From: Verrucomicrobiota bacterium
GTDB lineage: Bacteria; Verrucomicrobiota; Kiritimatiellia; SS1-B-03-39; UBA6053
Length of the DNA: 41,238 nucleotides
Assembly (NCBI GenBank): GCA_020831635.1
Contig: JAFIGC010000038.1
Location: forward strand, 1-41,238
Direction: 5' to 3'
Shown: positions 1 through 9,464 of the stretch, in pieces
Position numbering within the stretch: position 1 is the first letter of the stretch
Layout: every line of letters begins with the position of its first letter
Position numbers and translations under genes: made by a program
Notes under the pieces: generated by a model
Seen by the model: the letters and a program-made list of their open reading frames with translations, nothing else
Told to the model about the DNA's origin: nothing
Database searches by the model: none

Positions 1-323
1 TTGGTGAGGTTGCCGTTGTGGGCGAGCACCAGGCCGTAGGGCGAATTCACGTAAAAGGGCTGGGCTTCGGTGCAGGTCGCGCTGCCGGCGGTGGGATAGC
101 GGCAATGGGCCAGGCCCATGTTGCCCTTCAGTTCGTGCATTTGCTCCTGATCAAAGACATCGCGCACGAGGCCGTTGTCTTTTTGCAGGTAGAGGCGGCT
201 GCCGTCGCAGGTGGCAATGCCTGCCGCATCCTGGCCGCGGTGCTGAATCATCAGCAACGCGTCATATAAACTCAGGGCGGCGCGTTCTTGGGGACTGTTG
301 ACGACTCCGACGATTCCACACAT
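1..323 (-). CDS. purF: Amidophosphoribosyltransferase, N-terminal part (cut by window edge)
   Basis: This is the first 107 codons of glutamine PRPP amidotransferase, the enzyme that makes phosphoribosylamine in the committed step of purine synthesis in the cytoplasm. The reading frame begins MCGIVGVV, so the catalytic Cys2 of the N-terminal-nucleophile glutaminase domain is directly behind the initiator Met. The family motif [11 protein letters not shown] follows, then HCRYPT and AHNGNL, which line the glutamine pocket. Only the glutaminase domain is inside the window; the phosphoribosyltransferase domain lies beyond position 1. No strong Shine-Dalgarno sequence precedes the ATG at 323. It lies 101 bases downstream of purL on the same strand, which fits a small pur cluster. 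The family assignment is secure. Confidence 0.95.
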   Translation of the reverse strand, partial: MCGIVGVVNSPQERAALSLYDALLMIQHRGQDAAGIATCDGSRLYLQKDNGLVRDVFDQEQMHELKGNMGLAHCRYPTAGSATCTEAQPFYVNSPYGLVLAHNGNLT

Positions 324-374
324 AGATTAAATTCGGGACTTGGGTTTCGTTTGGCGGGGGAAGGGAAAGCTCAT

Positions 375-402
375 TCTATATCTTTGTTAGGAGAGGATTC
401 AA
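375..402 (-). promoter_or_regulatory. Possible sigma-70-type promoter of purF
   Basis: On the minus strand TTGAAT (397-402) and TATAGA (375-380) are separated by 16 bases and lie about 50 bases before the purF start, in the purL-purF gap. Both hexamers deviate from consensus, so this is only a plausible site. Read-through from purL could serve purF as well, since no hairpin terminator is visible between the two genes. Confidence 0.3.
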
Positions 403-424
403 GATAAATACCTCATTCACGAAT

Positions 425-3400
425 TCAGGCAATGGAGGCGCGGGCGTTTTCGAACATGCGCAACCAGGGTCCGTTTTCCCCGACGAATTTGCCTTGGGGC
501 CGATAACTCATTTGCAGGGAGCGGAAACAGCGTTCGGGATGGGGCATCATGATCGTGGCCCGTCCGTCGGGGGTGGTGAAGCCGGTGGCCCCGCCGGGAG
601 AACCGTTGGGGTTGGCGGGATAGGTTTCGGCGGGGGCACCGTGACCATCGATGTAGCGCATGCTGACGAGGGATTCGGATTGGCACCGCCCCAGATCGCC
701 AGTGGCGCTGAAGTCGGCCCGTCCTTCGCCGTGGGCCACGGGGATGGGGAGGCGTCCGCCGGTCATGTCGCGGAAAAAGAGGCTGGGGGACTTGAGGATT
801 TCGACGTTGACGACCCGGGCTTCGAATTGTTCGGAGCGGTTGCGGACGAAATGGGGCCAGTGCTCGGCGCCGGGGATGATGTCCTTGAGCTGGGAGATCA
901 TTTGGCATCCGTTGCACACCCCGAGGGTGAAGCTATCGGGTCGCGCGAAAAATTCGCGGAACATGTCCTGGAGGGCGGGGTTGTAGAGGACGGATTTGGC
1001 CCAGCCGGAACCGGCGCCGAGCACGTCGCCGTAGGAAAAGCCGCCGCAGGCCACGAGGCCGGCGAAGTCCTTGAGGTCCACATGCCCGCCGAGCAGATCT
1101 GTCATATGCACGTCCACGGATTCGAAGCCCGCGCGGTCGAAGGCAAAGGCCATTTCGTTTTGTCCGTTGATGCCCTGTTCCCGGAAAATCGCCATTTTGG
1201 GGCGACTGCCGGTGCCGATGGTGAAGGAGGCGTTGGGGTCGTGCGCGGGGCGGACGAGGAGTCCGGGGTTCTTTTCGTCGAGGAGGGCGTCGTATTCCTC
1301 GCGGGCGCAGTCGGGATTGTCGCGCCGGGCCTGCATGTGATAGGTCAGCTCCGACCAAATGCGGTTCAGGCTGTGGACGGATTCGCGGAAAAGGCTTTGG
1401 TCGCGCAGCAAAATCTCCATCTCCGCGCCGTCGTTGGTGGAACCGATGGGATGGCAGATGTCGGCGATGCCGTGTTCGTCGAAGGCGGTGAGCACGTCGG
1501 CCAATTGGAAGGGGTTGACCTCGATGACCGCGCCGAGTTCCTCGGCAAACAGGGCCGCGAGGATGTCGTTTTTGCCGTTGCGGTCCTTGGCGATCAGTTC
1601 GTTGAGGACCAGCTTGACGCCGCGGCGTCCGGCGATGGCCATTTCCGCGACCGTGGCCAGCAGGCCGCCGTCGGAGCGGTCGTGATAGGAGAGAATGCAG
1701 TTGGCGGTGAGGATTTCCTGAAGGGCGTCGAAAAATCCGCGGAACATCTTCGCGTCGTTGAGATCGGGGGGCGTGGCACCGATTTGATTGTAGACCTGGG
1801 CCAGGGTGCTGCCCCCGAGGCGGTTGCGGCCTTGTCCGAGATCGATCAGCAGCAGCAGGTTGCCAGCGGATTTGAGATCGGGGGTGAGGGTGGGTCGGAT
1901 GTTTTTGACGGGGGCGAATCCGGTGACCAGGAGGCTGAGGGGGGAGACCTGTTTGTGGGCCGTGCCCTTGGAGTCGGTCCAGGCGCTGCGCATGGACATG
2001 GAGTCTTTGCCCACGGGAATGCTGATGCCGAGGTCGGGACAGAGTTCCATGCCCACGGCGTGTACGGTGTCGAACAGGTTGGCGTCTTCGCCGGGTTCTC
2101 CGGCCGCGACCATCCAGTTGGCGGAGAGTTTGACGTTGCCGATGGGGCCGATGCGGGCGGCGGCGAGGTTGGTGAGGCATTCGCCGATGGCCATGCGCCC
2201 GGAGGCGGGGGCGTCGAGAATCGCCAGGGGGGTGCGCTCGCCCATGGCCATGGCTTCGCCGGTGGTGGCGTCCATGGCGGTGGCGGTGACGGCGACGTCG
2301 GCCACGGGGGTTTGCCAGGGGCCGACCATTTGGTCGCGGGCCACGAGGCCGGTGATGCTGCGGTCGGCGATGGTGATGAGAAAGGTTTTGTTGGCCACGG
2401 CGGGGAAGCGCAGGACCCGGTGAACGGCTTCGGTGAGGTCGATGCCGGTGGTGTCGATTTCGTCGTGGCTTTCGCGCAGGCGGGTGACCTCGCAGCGCAT
2501 TTTCGGGGTTTTGCCCAAAAGAATGCCCATTTCCATGTCAATGGGTCTGTTTTCGAAGTGGGAGTCTTCGAGGACCAGCCGTCCGTCGTCGGTGGCCTCG
2601 CCGACTACGGCGAAGGGACAGCGCTCGCGAGTGCAGAGAGCTTCGAAATCGTGGAGGCGGTCGGGAAGAATTCCGAGGACATAGCGTTCCTGGGATTCGT
2701 TGCACCAGATTTCCATGGGGCTCATGGAACTGTCTTCGTTGTGAATGTTGCGGAGGTGGAAATGTCCGCCCGTGGCTTCCACCAATTCCGGCAGACCGTT
2801 GGACAGTCCGCCCGCGCCAATGTCGTGAATGGAGAGCATGGGGTTTTCCGCGCCCAGGGCGATGCAGCCGTCGATGACCTGCTGGCAGCGGCGCTGCATC
2901 TCGGGGTTGCCCCGTTGCACGGAGTCGAAATCGAGGGCTTCGGACTGACTGCCGGCGCCAATGGAGGAGGCGGCGCCGCCCCCGAGGCCGATTTTCATGG
3001 CGGGTCCGCCCAATTGAATGATCAGGGCACCGGGGGGAATGTCTTTTTTGGCGACGTGTTCGCGCTTGAGATTGCCCATGCCGCCGGCGGCCATGATGGG
3101 CTTGTGGTAGCCGCGGTGGCGTCCGTTGTGGGAGAGTTGCAGGGTGCGGAACAGTCCGCAAAGCTGTGGGCGCCCGAACTCGTTGCCAAACGCGGCTCCG
3201 CCGATGGGGGCCTCGATCATGATGTCCAGCGGACTGGCCATGCGCCCGGGGTGTTCGGCGATGTCGGTTTCCCAGGGGAGGGCGTAACCGGGCACATGCA
3301 GGTTGGAGACCATATAGGCGGCCAGTCCCGCTTTTGGGCGTCCGCCGATGCCGGTGGCGCCTTCGTCCCGGATTTCGCCACCCACGCCCGTGGCCGCGCC

Positions 3401-4321
3401 CGGAAAGGGGGAAATGGCGGTGGGGTGATTGTGGGTTTCCACCTTGCAGAGAATGTCGAGGGTGGTCGGGGTTTTGCGATAGCTTTTGTGGGCGCCGTCG
3501 GGATGAACCTCCCACCACGCGCCCTCAAACCCTTCCAGGACCCCGGAATTGTCGGAATAGGCCACCAAAGTGCCCTCGGGATGGCGGGCGTGGGTGTTGC
3601 GGATCATTTGAAAGAGGGAGCGTTCGCTCTTTTTGCCGTCCACGATCCAGTCGGCATTGAAAATTTTGTGGCGACAGTGTTCGGAATTGACCTGGGAAAA
3701 CATCACCAGTTCCGCGTCGGTAGGATTTCGCCGCATTTTTTGATAGGCCTTCACCAAATAATCGATTTCCTCGGCGCTCATGGCCAGGCCCCATTCGACA
3801 TTGGCCTTGTGGAAGGCGTCGGGACCTTCTTCCATCAGGGGCACGGTTCGCAGGGGGGCGGGTTTGAAATGGTCGAAGAAATCGGAAAGATCCTCGTACA
3901 CCGCCTCGGTCATGCGGTCGTGCAGCAAGAGGAGGGCCGGACCCAGATCCGCCATGGAGAGAATGTTGCCGTTTTGGTTTTGGAGGCGGAAATGAATGCC
4001 GCGTTCCACCCGGGCAATGTCGTGGAGGGCGCAATTGTGGAAGATGTCGGTGGCTTTGGTCGACCAGGGGGAAATGGTGCCTTTGCGGGGGGTGACGAAA
4101 AACCCGCCGTCCCGTTGAAAGTGGTGGTCGGCGGCCAGAAGGGCGAAGGCCCGTTCCAGAGTAGTGTCGTCCGGGGTGTGTTCGGCTTCGATCAGATACA
4201 CCTCCACCGCGTCAATTGCCGTGAGGTCAAGTGAGGGTGCTAACTCGCTGATCGCGCTGAGCAGCGCGGTGCCACGGAAGTCGGAAAAAGCGGAACGGCC
4301 TTGAAGAATGATCGGTTGCAT
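425..4321 (-). CDS. purL: Phosphoribosylformylglycinamidine synthase (FGAM synthase), large single-chain form
   Basis: The 1298-residue protein converts FGAR, glutamine and ATP to FGAM in purine synthesis. Its length matches the single-chain enterobacterial enzyme (about 1295 aa) rather than the split PurLQS form. The start MQPIILQG (4319-4321) is chosen because the open frame upstream of it only translates tandem repeats. The synthetase part carries the conserved [14 protein letters not shown] stretch. The C-terminal glutaminase shows GVCNGCQ with nucleophile Cys1136 and the His1261/Glu1263 pair in PHPERCF, nearly the same numbering as E. coli. A long open frame on the opposite strand is a codon-bias shadow. 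purF follows downstream in the same direction. Confidence 0.96.
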   Translation of the reverse strand: MQPIILQGRSAFSDFRGTALLSAISELAPSLDLTAIDAVEVYLIEAEHTPDDTTLERAFALLAADHHFQRDGGFFVTPRKGTISPWSTKATDIFHNCALHDIARVERGIHFRLQNQNGNILSMADLGPALLLLHDRMTEAVYEDLSDFFDHFKPAPLRTVPLMEEGPDAFHKANVEWGLAMSAEEIDYLVKAYQKMRRNPTDAELVMFSQVNSEHCRHKIFNADWIVDGKKSERSLFQMIRNTHARHPEGTLVAYSDNSGVLEGFEGAWWEVHPDGAHKSYRKTPTTLDILCKVETHNHPTAISPFPGAATGVGGEIRDEGATGIGGRPKAGLAAYMVSNLHVPGYALPWETDIAEHPGRMASPLDIMIEAPIGGAAFGNEFGRPQLCGLFRTLQLSHNGRHRGYHKPIMAAGGMGNLKREHVAKKDIPPGALIIQLGGPAMKIGLGGGAASSIGAGSQSEALDFDSVQRGNPEMQRRCQQVIDGCIALGAENPMLSIHDIGAGGLSNGLPELVEATGGHFHLRNIHNEDSSMSPMEIWCNESQERYVLGILPDRLHDFEALCTRERCPFAVVGEATDDGRLVLEDSHFENRPIDMEMGILLGKTPKMRCEVTRLRESHDEIDTTGIDLTEAVHRVLRFPAVANKTFLITIADRSITGLVARDQMVGPWQTPVADVAVTATAMDATTGEAMAMGERTPLAILDAPASGRMAIGECLTNLAAARIGPIGNVKLSANWMVAAGEPGEDANLFDTVHAVGMELCPDLGISIPVGKDSMSMRSAWTDSKGTAHKQVSPLSLLVTGFAPVKNIRPTLTPDLKSAGNLLLLIDLGQGRNRLGGSTLAQVYNQIGATPPDLNDAKMFRGFFDALQEILTANCILSYHDRSDGGLLATVAEMAIAGRRGVKLVLNELIAKDRNGKNDILAALFAEELGAVIEVNPFQLADVLTAFDEHGIADICHPIGSTNDGAEMEILLRDQSLFRESVHSLNRIWSELTYHMQARRDNPDCAREEYDALLDEKNPGLLVRPAHDPNASFTIGTGSRPKMAIFREQGINGQNEMAFAFDRAGFESVDVHMTDLLGGHVDLKDFAGLVACGGFSYGDVLGAGSGWAKSVLYNPALQDMFREFFARPDSFTLGVCNGCQMISQLKDIIPGAEHWPHFVRNRSEQFEARVVNVEILKSPSLFFRDMTGGRLPIPVAHGEGRADFSATGDLGRCQSESLVSMRYIDGHGAPAETYPANPNGSPGGATGFTTPDGRATIMMPHPERCFRSLQMSYRPQGKFVGENGPWLRMFENARASIA

Positions 4322-4411
4322 GAGGGATAAGGAAAGGAAAAGTTTACCATTAGCAACACGGATGCCGGGGAACAACACGAAAATGCAATGGTTATCGGCG
4401 GGAAGGGGGAC

Positions 4412-4541
4412 GGGAGCGCCGATCTCCGCATCGGCAGGGGCGAGGGGGAAAGGAGCGCCGATCTCCGCATCGGCAGGGGCGAAGGGGGTGGATTCGGGGT
4501 GGACGGGAGCGCCAATCGCCGTATTGGCAGGGGCGAAGGGG
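4412..4541. repeat. Three tandem short hairpins upstream of purL
   Basis: Three copies of a GGAGCGCC-hairpin-AGGGGCGA unit occur at about 40-55-base spacing. Copies one (stem-loop 4418-4435) and two (4457-4474) have arms GCCGAT and ATCGGC around a CTCCGC loop. Copy three (4511-4528) has GCCAAT and ATTGGC around CGCCGT, so a G-C pair has become A-T on both arms and pairing is kept. The units lie in the purL leader region on the minus strand. I do not recognise a named family. Confidence 0.7.
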
Positions 4542-4600
4542 GCATGCATTTGCATTTGTCCAAAACTTTGTCTCTCCTTCTCTCCCTCTGACCTCTCAAA

Positions 4601-4985
4601 AAGGAACCACGGATGCGCACGGATGGACACGGATTGTGTGGGGGTGCTTGGGTTCTGGGAAATGAACCACTGATTACACTGATTTTCACTGATGCCGAGG
4701 TTGTGTGCTTGGCTTTGGGAAGGAATGAACCACGGTTGGACACGGATTGGGGGGGGCGCTTGGGCTCTGGGAAATGAACCACTGATAACACTGATTCCCA
4801 CTGATGCCGAGGTTGTGTGCTTGGCATTTGGGAAGGCATGAACCACGGATCACGGATGGGCACGGATTTTTTGGGTTTGTGGGGAAACCACTGAAAACAC
4901 TGATTTTCACTGATGCCGAGGTTGTGAGCTTGGCTTTTGGGAAGGAATGAACCACGGATGCGCACGGATGGCCACGGATTTTTGA
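4601..4985. repeat. Tandem array of an about 111-base repeat (3.5 copies)
   Basis: Units begin near 4664, 4776 and 4886 with a preceding half unit. Each contains ACCACTGAT-ACACTGATTT-CACTGATGCCGAGG, then TTGTG-GCTTGG, then GAACCACGGATG-CACGGATGG-CACGGATT. Within a unit there are shorter direct repeats (CACTGAT and CACGGAT). A single partial copy of the first half recurs near 20424-20446, so this is an interspersed family and not a one-off expansion. The stretches 4542-4600 and 4986-5121 show nothing I can name. Confidence 0.75.
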
Positions 4986-5121
4986 AGCCGAACGTCGAAG
5001 ATTTTACGTAAGAAACGCACTACTTTCCAAGAAATGGTTTTCGACAAACGTCCATGTCCATGGAAGCATTGGAAATGCCCGCTTCCTCAATTCCCGACAA
5101 CCCCAGCCCCGGATCGAAAAA

Positions 5122-6315
5122 ATGAAAACCCCCATGATTACCCGCCTCCTCCCACTATTCGTCATGTGTCCTTTCTTGCACGCCCTGTCGCCTGCGATTC
5201 CGCTGGAGCCGGTCGTAAACGCGAACACCGCTTTGGCGGTGGATTTGTATCATCAGTTCCGAACCGGGGACGGGAACCTGTTCTTTTCTCCGTATAGCAT
5301 TTCATCGGCCATGGCCATGGCTTGGGCGGGCGCGCGGGGGAATACCGCAGAAGAGATGCAAAAAGCGTTGAATTTCTCGGATGAAAACGAAACGGTCAAC
5401 CTGGGGTTTCAATTGCTCAATGATCGCATGCAATCCATGGCTCGGGAGAGTCAACAGCAGTTGAATATTGCCAATGGTCTTTGCCTGGTGGGCGGGGATT
5501 TGTCCGCCGATTTCAAGGCCCTGCTGAAAGAGGCCTACGACGCGGAAATTTTCGGCGGCGATTTGGAGGTGATCAACCGTTGGGTCGCGGAAAAAACCCG
5601 GGGGAAAATCGAAACCATCCTGGATGAACTTGATCCGAATACGGTGGCGGTGATTTTGAATGCCATTTATTTCAAAGGCGAATGGGCACATGCCTTTGAT
5701 GCCGATCGGACGCGCAGCCAACCTTTTTCGATTTCGCCCGAGCAAACGCGCGACGTGGAACTGATGTACCGAAAGGGGACTTACAAATACCTGGCCCACG
5801 ATGATTACCAGGCGGTGACGCTGCCGTATCGCGGGGACCGCTTTACCCTGGACGTCATTTTGCCGACGGAACGCCATGGCCTGGCCGCTTTGGAAGAAAA
5901 AATGGATGCCGAGACCCTGGCCGAATGGCTTCAGGACCTCGACAAGGCGCGGTCCCGGGAAATCGAGTTGTTCTTGCCCCGAATGAAGATGGAAACCGAC
6001 TATAACTTGGTCAAACCCTTCCAAGTACTTGGGATACAGGACGCCTTCAAGGAAGGGATCGCCGATTTTCAGGGAATGGGATGGCCCGTTGGAGAATTGT
6101 GGATCGGCGACATCGTGCACAAAGCCTTTCTGGAAGTGAATGAAGAAGGCACCGAAGCCGCCGCCGCCACGGCCGTGGTCATGGTTACCAGGGCCGCCCC
6201 GATGGAACCGCCCGTGTTCCGGGCCGACCATCCCTTCCTGTTCATCATTCGAGAAAACAGCACCGGCAGCATTCTCTTCATGGGGCGCATGAGCGGCCCC
6301 GCGACGAGTGAATGA
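5122..6315 (+). CDS. Secreted serpin family protease inhibitor
   Basis: A 397-residue serpin with an N-terminal hydrophobic segment (about residues 7-24), indicating export. There is no lipobox Cys. The core helices (FFSPYSISSAMAMAWAGARGNT), the NAIYFKGEW strand, the hinge EEGTEAAAAT (341-350) and the serpin signature FRADHPFLFII (366-376) are all present. The Ala-rich hinge is the form expected of an inhibitory serpin, and counting 17 residues from the hinge glutamate places Arg357 at P1, which would suit a trypsin-like target. The loop after YDAEIFGG is several residues shorter than usual, where typical serpins have a longer stretch before INxWVxxxTxGKI. No protease gene lies nearby. The ATG at 5137 is an alternative start. 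Confidence 0.93.
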   Translation: MKTPMITRLLPLFVMCPFLHALSPAIPLEPVVNANTALAVDLYHQFRTGDGNLFFSPYSISSAMAMAWAGARGNTAEEMQKALNFSDENETVNLGFQLLNDRMQSMARESQQQLNIANGLCLVGGDLSADFKALLKEAYDAEIFGGDLEVINRWVAEKTRGKIETILDELDPNTVAVILNAIYFKGEWAHAFDADRTRSQPFSISPEQTRDVELMYRKGTYKYLAHDDYQAVTLPYRGDRFTLDVILPTERHGLAALEEKMDAETLAEWLQDLDKARSREIELFLPRMKMETDYNLVKPFQVLGIQDAFKEGIADFQGMGWPVGELWIGDIVHKAFLEVNEEGTEAAAATAVVMVTRAAPMEPPVFRADHPFLFIIRENSTGSILFMGRMSGPATSE

Positions 6316-6567
6316 TTGCGGTTTTTCGATTTTTCTTCTGCGGGTGATTCTTTTCAGATCTTCACCGCGAACGGTTTTTCGGGTGCCTTCTCCGACATCC
6401 CGGCCTTCGATCCCGGCGACGGATTGGACTGGGATTTCAGCCAAGTTTCTTCCACGGGCACCATCAGCGTGATCCTCGAACCCAAAACCCTCATCTTGGC
6501 GGACATTTTGGACGGGGTTTGGCTGATGACGGGTGCAAAATACTTCAACTTTACAGGACGGAAGTGA
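6316..6567 (+). pseudogene. Probable relic of a beta-strand-repeat or surface protein C-terminus
   Basis: This 83-codon frame opens with TTG directly after the serpin stop and has no ribosome-binding site. Its middle, FSGAFSDIPAFDPGDGLDWDFSQVSSTGTISVI, resembles the closing segment common in verrucomicrobial autotransporter-associated beta-strand proteins (a pattern like F..l.LP.L..GL.WD.S.L...G.l.V). The expected PEP-CTERM anchor is missing; the frame runs on through unrelated residues to a stop. It is best read as the leftover end of a larger gene, not as a working protein. A real small protein cannot be excluded. Confidence 0.4.
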
Positions 6568-6608
6568 GGGGGGCATGGCCTGGTTGCGGGTGGCATCCAA
6601 GAGCAGGA

Positions 6609-8027
6609 TTACCCCCGGCAGTTGGATTTCGCGACCACCCCGGTGTCGGCATCGGTTGCGGACGGGGGGCGGTCCGGGGAGATGGGGTCGGGGGAAATGC
6701 CGTTCCGGAGATCGGCCGCCACGCGGTCCGGCAGGGCGGCGGCGCGCCGGGCGACGGCCTGCAGCGAGGGTTCCCAGAACTGGGCCAGGGCCAGCCGCAA
6801 CTCGTCGTTGAAGGGGGTGATCCATCGTTCTTCCAGATGACCCGGCCCGAAATACATGCCCAGCAGCGAACCGGCGGTGGCACCGAAGGAATCGGTGTCG
6901 TTTCCCTGCATCACCTGCTTGCAGATGCCATCGCCGATGGACTCCGCGTGGCAGAGCGTATTCACCAGGGTGCCGATTTCCTGAAAGACGCGGCAGTGGC
7001 CAAAATCCCGGTATTGACTGTGGATGCGTTGATAGGCCTCGATCCAGTCTCCCGAGCCCGCCACCGCCGTCATCGCATGCCGCACCGCCTCTGCAAAACG
7101 GCTGCGGCGGGGGACATATTGCAACGCGGTTTCAAAGACCGCCATGGGGGTGTCGGCGCCGGGAGCGGCCGCCAGAGCGGCGGCCACAAACATGCTGCCG
7201 TACACGCCGGTGCGCCGGTGGGTGAAGCCGGCGTCTTTCCAAGCCAACCGCGCCGCCAGGCCCGGGCGTCCGGCACAGGCCCAGCCATACGCATCGGCCC
7301 GAATCAGCGCCCCGCAATATTCCTCCCGGGGATTGTAGCGGCTGACCCATTCCGGTCGCCAGCCGCCGGATTTGAAGCTGTCGAGGCCGGAAAGGGCGAG
7401 GATGAGCCGTTCCGGGCCAAAAGTTTCGGAGAGGGGGAGTTGCCCCATCCACTCGGATCGGAGGTGGTCCCGGATAAAGGCGACACCGTGCTTTTCCAGC
7501 ACCAGCAGGCCGATGATCGCATAGTTCATGTCGTCATCGTTGGTGACATACCGCTGATGCTCCCGGGTGGTGGTGCGCCAGCAGTGGTGAAGCCCCCTGG
7601 CAAAGCCAGCGGCGGCTTTCTCGCTGACATAATCGCGCAACGGCCAGTCCCCGATAGGCTCCAGCGCATTGAGGATTTCATCGAAAGTGGGGCTGATCTC
7701 CAGCGGTTTGCCCAGCATGCAGCCCGCGACCCGTGACAAGAACGCCGTTTCCACCCGGTCGGCATGGCAGGGCACTTCCACGGGATCGTCCGCGCGTTCG
7801 GGATCGCATTCGGCGAGAATGTCCGCCCAGTCCTCCGGCTCCACATACGGCCAGTCCTGGCGCTGCGGCAAGTGTTCCAGTTCCAGGGCAAAGGCATGCA
7901 GATCGTCGTAGTGATCGGGCAGGGCCTCCAAACGGGTCTGAAGTCCCTCGGTCAGGTGACCCTGTTCGGCTTTGTGTTGAATGACACCCGCGAGGGTGTG
8001 TCGAAGCACGTCAATTGAAGGCAGCAT
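6609..8027 (-). CDS. ADP-ribosylglycohydrolase (DraG/ARH) family protein, paralog C
   Basis: A 472-residue member of the ADP-ribosylglycohydrolase fold, a di-metal hydrolase family that includes DraG and ARH enzymes. The family landmarks are GCMLGKPLE (102-110), the first metal site NDDDMN (163-168, in place of the usual TDDT) and the second metal site GNDTDSFGATAG (375-386). The first 90 residues form an extra N-terminal region shared with paralog A. AGGA about nine bases before the ATG supports the start. It is the last gene of the cluster, separated from paralog B by a 291-base REP-like repeat cluster that may split the operon. There is no signal peptide, so it is cytoplasmic. The substrate is unknown; a sugar- or nucleoside-linked N-glycoside is as likely as ADP-ribosyl-protein. 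Confidence 0.88.
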   Translation of the reverse strand: MLPSIDVLRHTLAGVIQHKAEQGHLTEGLQTRLEALPDHYDDLHAFALELEHLPQRQDWPYVEPEDWADILAECDPERADDPVEVPCHADRVETAFLSRVAGCMLGKPLEISPTFDEILNALEPIGDWPLRDYVSEKAAAGFARGLHHCWRTTTREHQRYVTNDDDMNYAIIGLLVLEKHGVAFIRDHLRSEWMGQLPLSETFGPERLILALSGLDSFKSGGWRPEWVSRYNPREEYCGALIRADAYGWACAGRPGLAARLAWKDAGFTHRRTGVYGSMFVAAALAAAPGADTPMAVFETALQYVPRRSRFAEAVRHAMTAVAGSGDWIEAYQRIHSQYRDFGHCRVFQEIGTLVNTLCHAESIGDGICKQVMQGNDTDSFGATAGSLLGMYFGPGHLEERWITPFNDELRLALAQFWEPSLQAVARRAAALPDRVAADLRNGISPDPISPDRPPSATDADTGVVAKSNCRG

Positions 8028-8057
8028 GGCAAGAATTCCTGTGGAATGAATCTATGT

Positions 8058-8318
8058 TTTGGAGTGCGGAAGCTTGATTCCGCTTTCATGTGCTTTGGAG
8101 TGCGGAAGCTTGCTTCCGCTTTCATTTGTTTTGGAGTGCGGAAGCTTGCTTCCGCTTTCGAAAAGGGAAGCTTGCTTCCCGTAGAGTTGAGAGTTGCTTG
8201 CACCCCCCAAACCAAGCTTTCCGCCCCCAACCAGGAAGCAAGCTTCCGCACTCCAAACGAGTTGCAAAACCAGTTGCCAAACGATTTGCCACACGATTTG
8301 CAAACTCCGCACTCCGAC
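8058..8318. repeat. REP-like palindrome cluster I (between glycohydrolase paralogs)
   Basis: Three direct copies of GGAGTGCGGAAGCTT-(G)CTTCCGCTTTC start at about 8060, 8096 and 8132. Next comes a shorter GGGAAGCTTGCTTCCC hairpin (8164-8180), and an inverted copy ending CTTCCGCACTCC at 8233-8254. The core GCGGAAGC-TT-GCTTCCGC can fold into an 8-bp stem. The first copy has GATTCC, which breaks the stem. The tail repeats CGA(G/T)TTGC motifs (about 8255-8300). The same layout flanks the RAYT gene at 22781-23314. Confidence 0.85.
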
Positions 8319-9464
8319 CTATGCCCCCATGGCCTTGTTGCGGGCGTCATGGCGTTGTTGGTCCCGCGTAAACACGTTGCGGACCGTGGCGCTGAAGGTG
8401 TCGGCCAACTGATTGAAATCCCTGCGGTTGGCCTCTTTCAGTTCACGGGTGAGGGTTTCCGGGAAGGTGTCGTTTCCGAAGAGGGCGCCGTAGAGTCCGC
8501 AGGCCATGCCGGCGATGGAATCGCAGTCGCGTCCGTAGCAGACCCCGGCGCGCAGGGTTTTGAGGAAATCGCCGTCGCCGTATTTGAGGGCGGCGAGGGC
8601 CACGGGCACTTCTTCAATGCTCATGGTGCGGGACGGGCGGCCAATGTCGGTGGCGATGCTTTTTTCGGTGGCAGTGAAGGGTTTGTCATCGGAGGTGTGT
8701 TCGGTGCGCTGGTCGAAGGGAGCGACGGCGTTGCGCACTTTGCGAATGAAGGTCGGCAGGTCGTCGGCGGGATCGGCGGCGTTCACCGCCGCCTCACAGG
8801 CGCGGCGGGTACCGTCCTTGGCCAGGCGCAGGGCGGCGGCAATGACATCGGCGATGTTTCCGCCACCGAAGGCCTCCGCGTGGGCGGCGGCAAGCACGGC
8901 GGCCGCCTCGACGGCAAAGGATTCGTTGTGGGCCTGGGAAATGAGCACCGCTTCCTGATACGCGGCGTCGGGATCCCCGGCGTTCATGGCCCCGGCGGGC
9001 ATGATCCACATGGCGACCCCGCAGTTCACCATGTTGCCGGCGCCCGCGCTGCGGGGTTCGGCGTTGGCGTACTGCAGCCGCAACAGGGGATATTTCTCCG
9101 GACCCCAGAGGCGTTCCCAGATGGCCATGTCTTTTTGATACTCCGGGACCCAGACGATGCTGCGGGTCACTTCGGGGAGGATGTGCTCCGCATACCCGTA
9201 GGCATCCAGATGGGTGCCGGATTTGATGTAGGCGTTCAGAAACGCCTCGATCATCAGGGTGTCATCGGTGATGCGCCCGTTGCCTTTCCAGTAGTGGCTA
9301 ACCCCGTCCCAGCCCTGGGGCGGAATGAAGGCGGTGAAATTCCAGTCCGAAAAGGACGCGAGAATGGATTCTGGGCCGCGGCCTTCGACGGGCGCGCCCA
9401 TGGCGTCGCCCAAGGCGCCTCCGGTGAGGGCGGCACGCATGCGGGTTTCAAAAGATAGAGTCAT
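8319..9464 (-). CDS. ADP-ribosylglycohydrolase family protein, paralog B (canonical metal motif)
   Basis: A 381-residue protein and the most canonical of the three paralogs. GALGDAMGAPVE (16-27) is the N-terminal family motif, ITDDT (65-69) the first metal-binding site, and GRDCDSIAGMACGL (311-324) the second, with Cys where Thr is usual in GxDTD. The start MTLSF is set by the ATGA overlap (9461-9464) with the stop of paralog A, which implies translational coupling. The longer open frame upstream is not needed. It lacks the long N-terminal extension of paralogs A and C. Cytoplasmic; the exact substrate is unknown. Confidence 0.9.
   Translation of the reverse strand: MTLSFETRMRAALTGGALGDAMGAPVEGRGPESILASFSDWNFTAFIPPQGWDGVSHYWKGNGRITDDTLMIEAFLNAYIKSGTHLDAYGYAEHILPEVTRSIVWVPEYQKDMAIWERLWGPEKYPLLRLQYANAEPRSAGAGNMVNCGVAMWIMPAGAMNAGDPDAAYQEAVLISQAHNESFAVEAAAVLAAAHAEAFGGGNIADVIAAALRLAKDGTRRACEAAVNAADPADDLPTFIRKVRNAVAPFDQRTEHTSDDKPFTATEKSIATDIGRPSRTMSIEEVPVALAALKYGDGDFLKTLRAGVCYGRDCDSIAGMACGLYGALFGNDTFPETLTRELKEANRRDFNQLADTFSATVRNVFTRDQQRHDARNKAMGA

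Noticed and set aside
494-4234. 1246-codon open frame on the plus strand opposite purL
   Set aside because: Its Gly/Ala/Val/His-rich translation shows no domain, and it mirrors the codon bias of purL, whose catalytic residues are all in place.
4601-4985. CRISPR array
   Set aside because: The periodic units have no unique spacers of constant size, and no cas gene is present; the whole 111-base unit is repeated.
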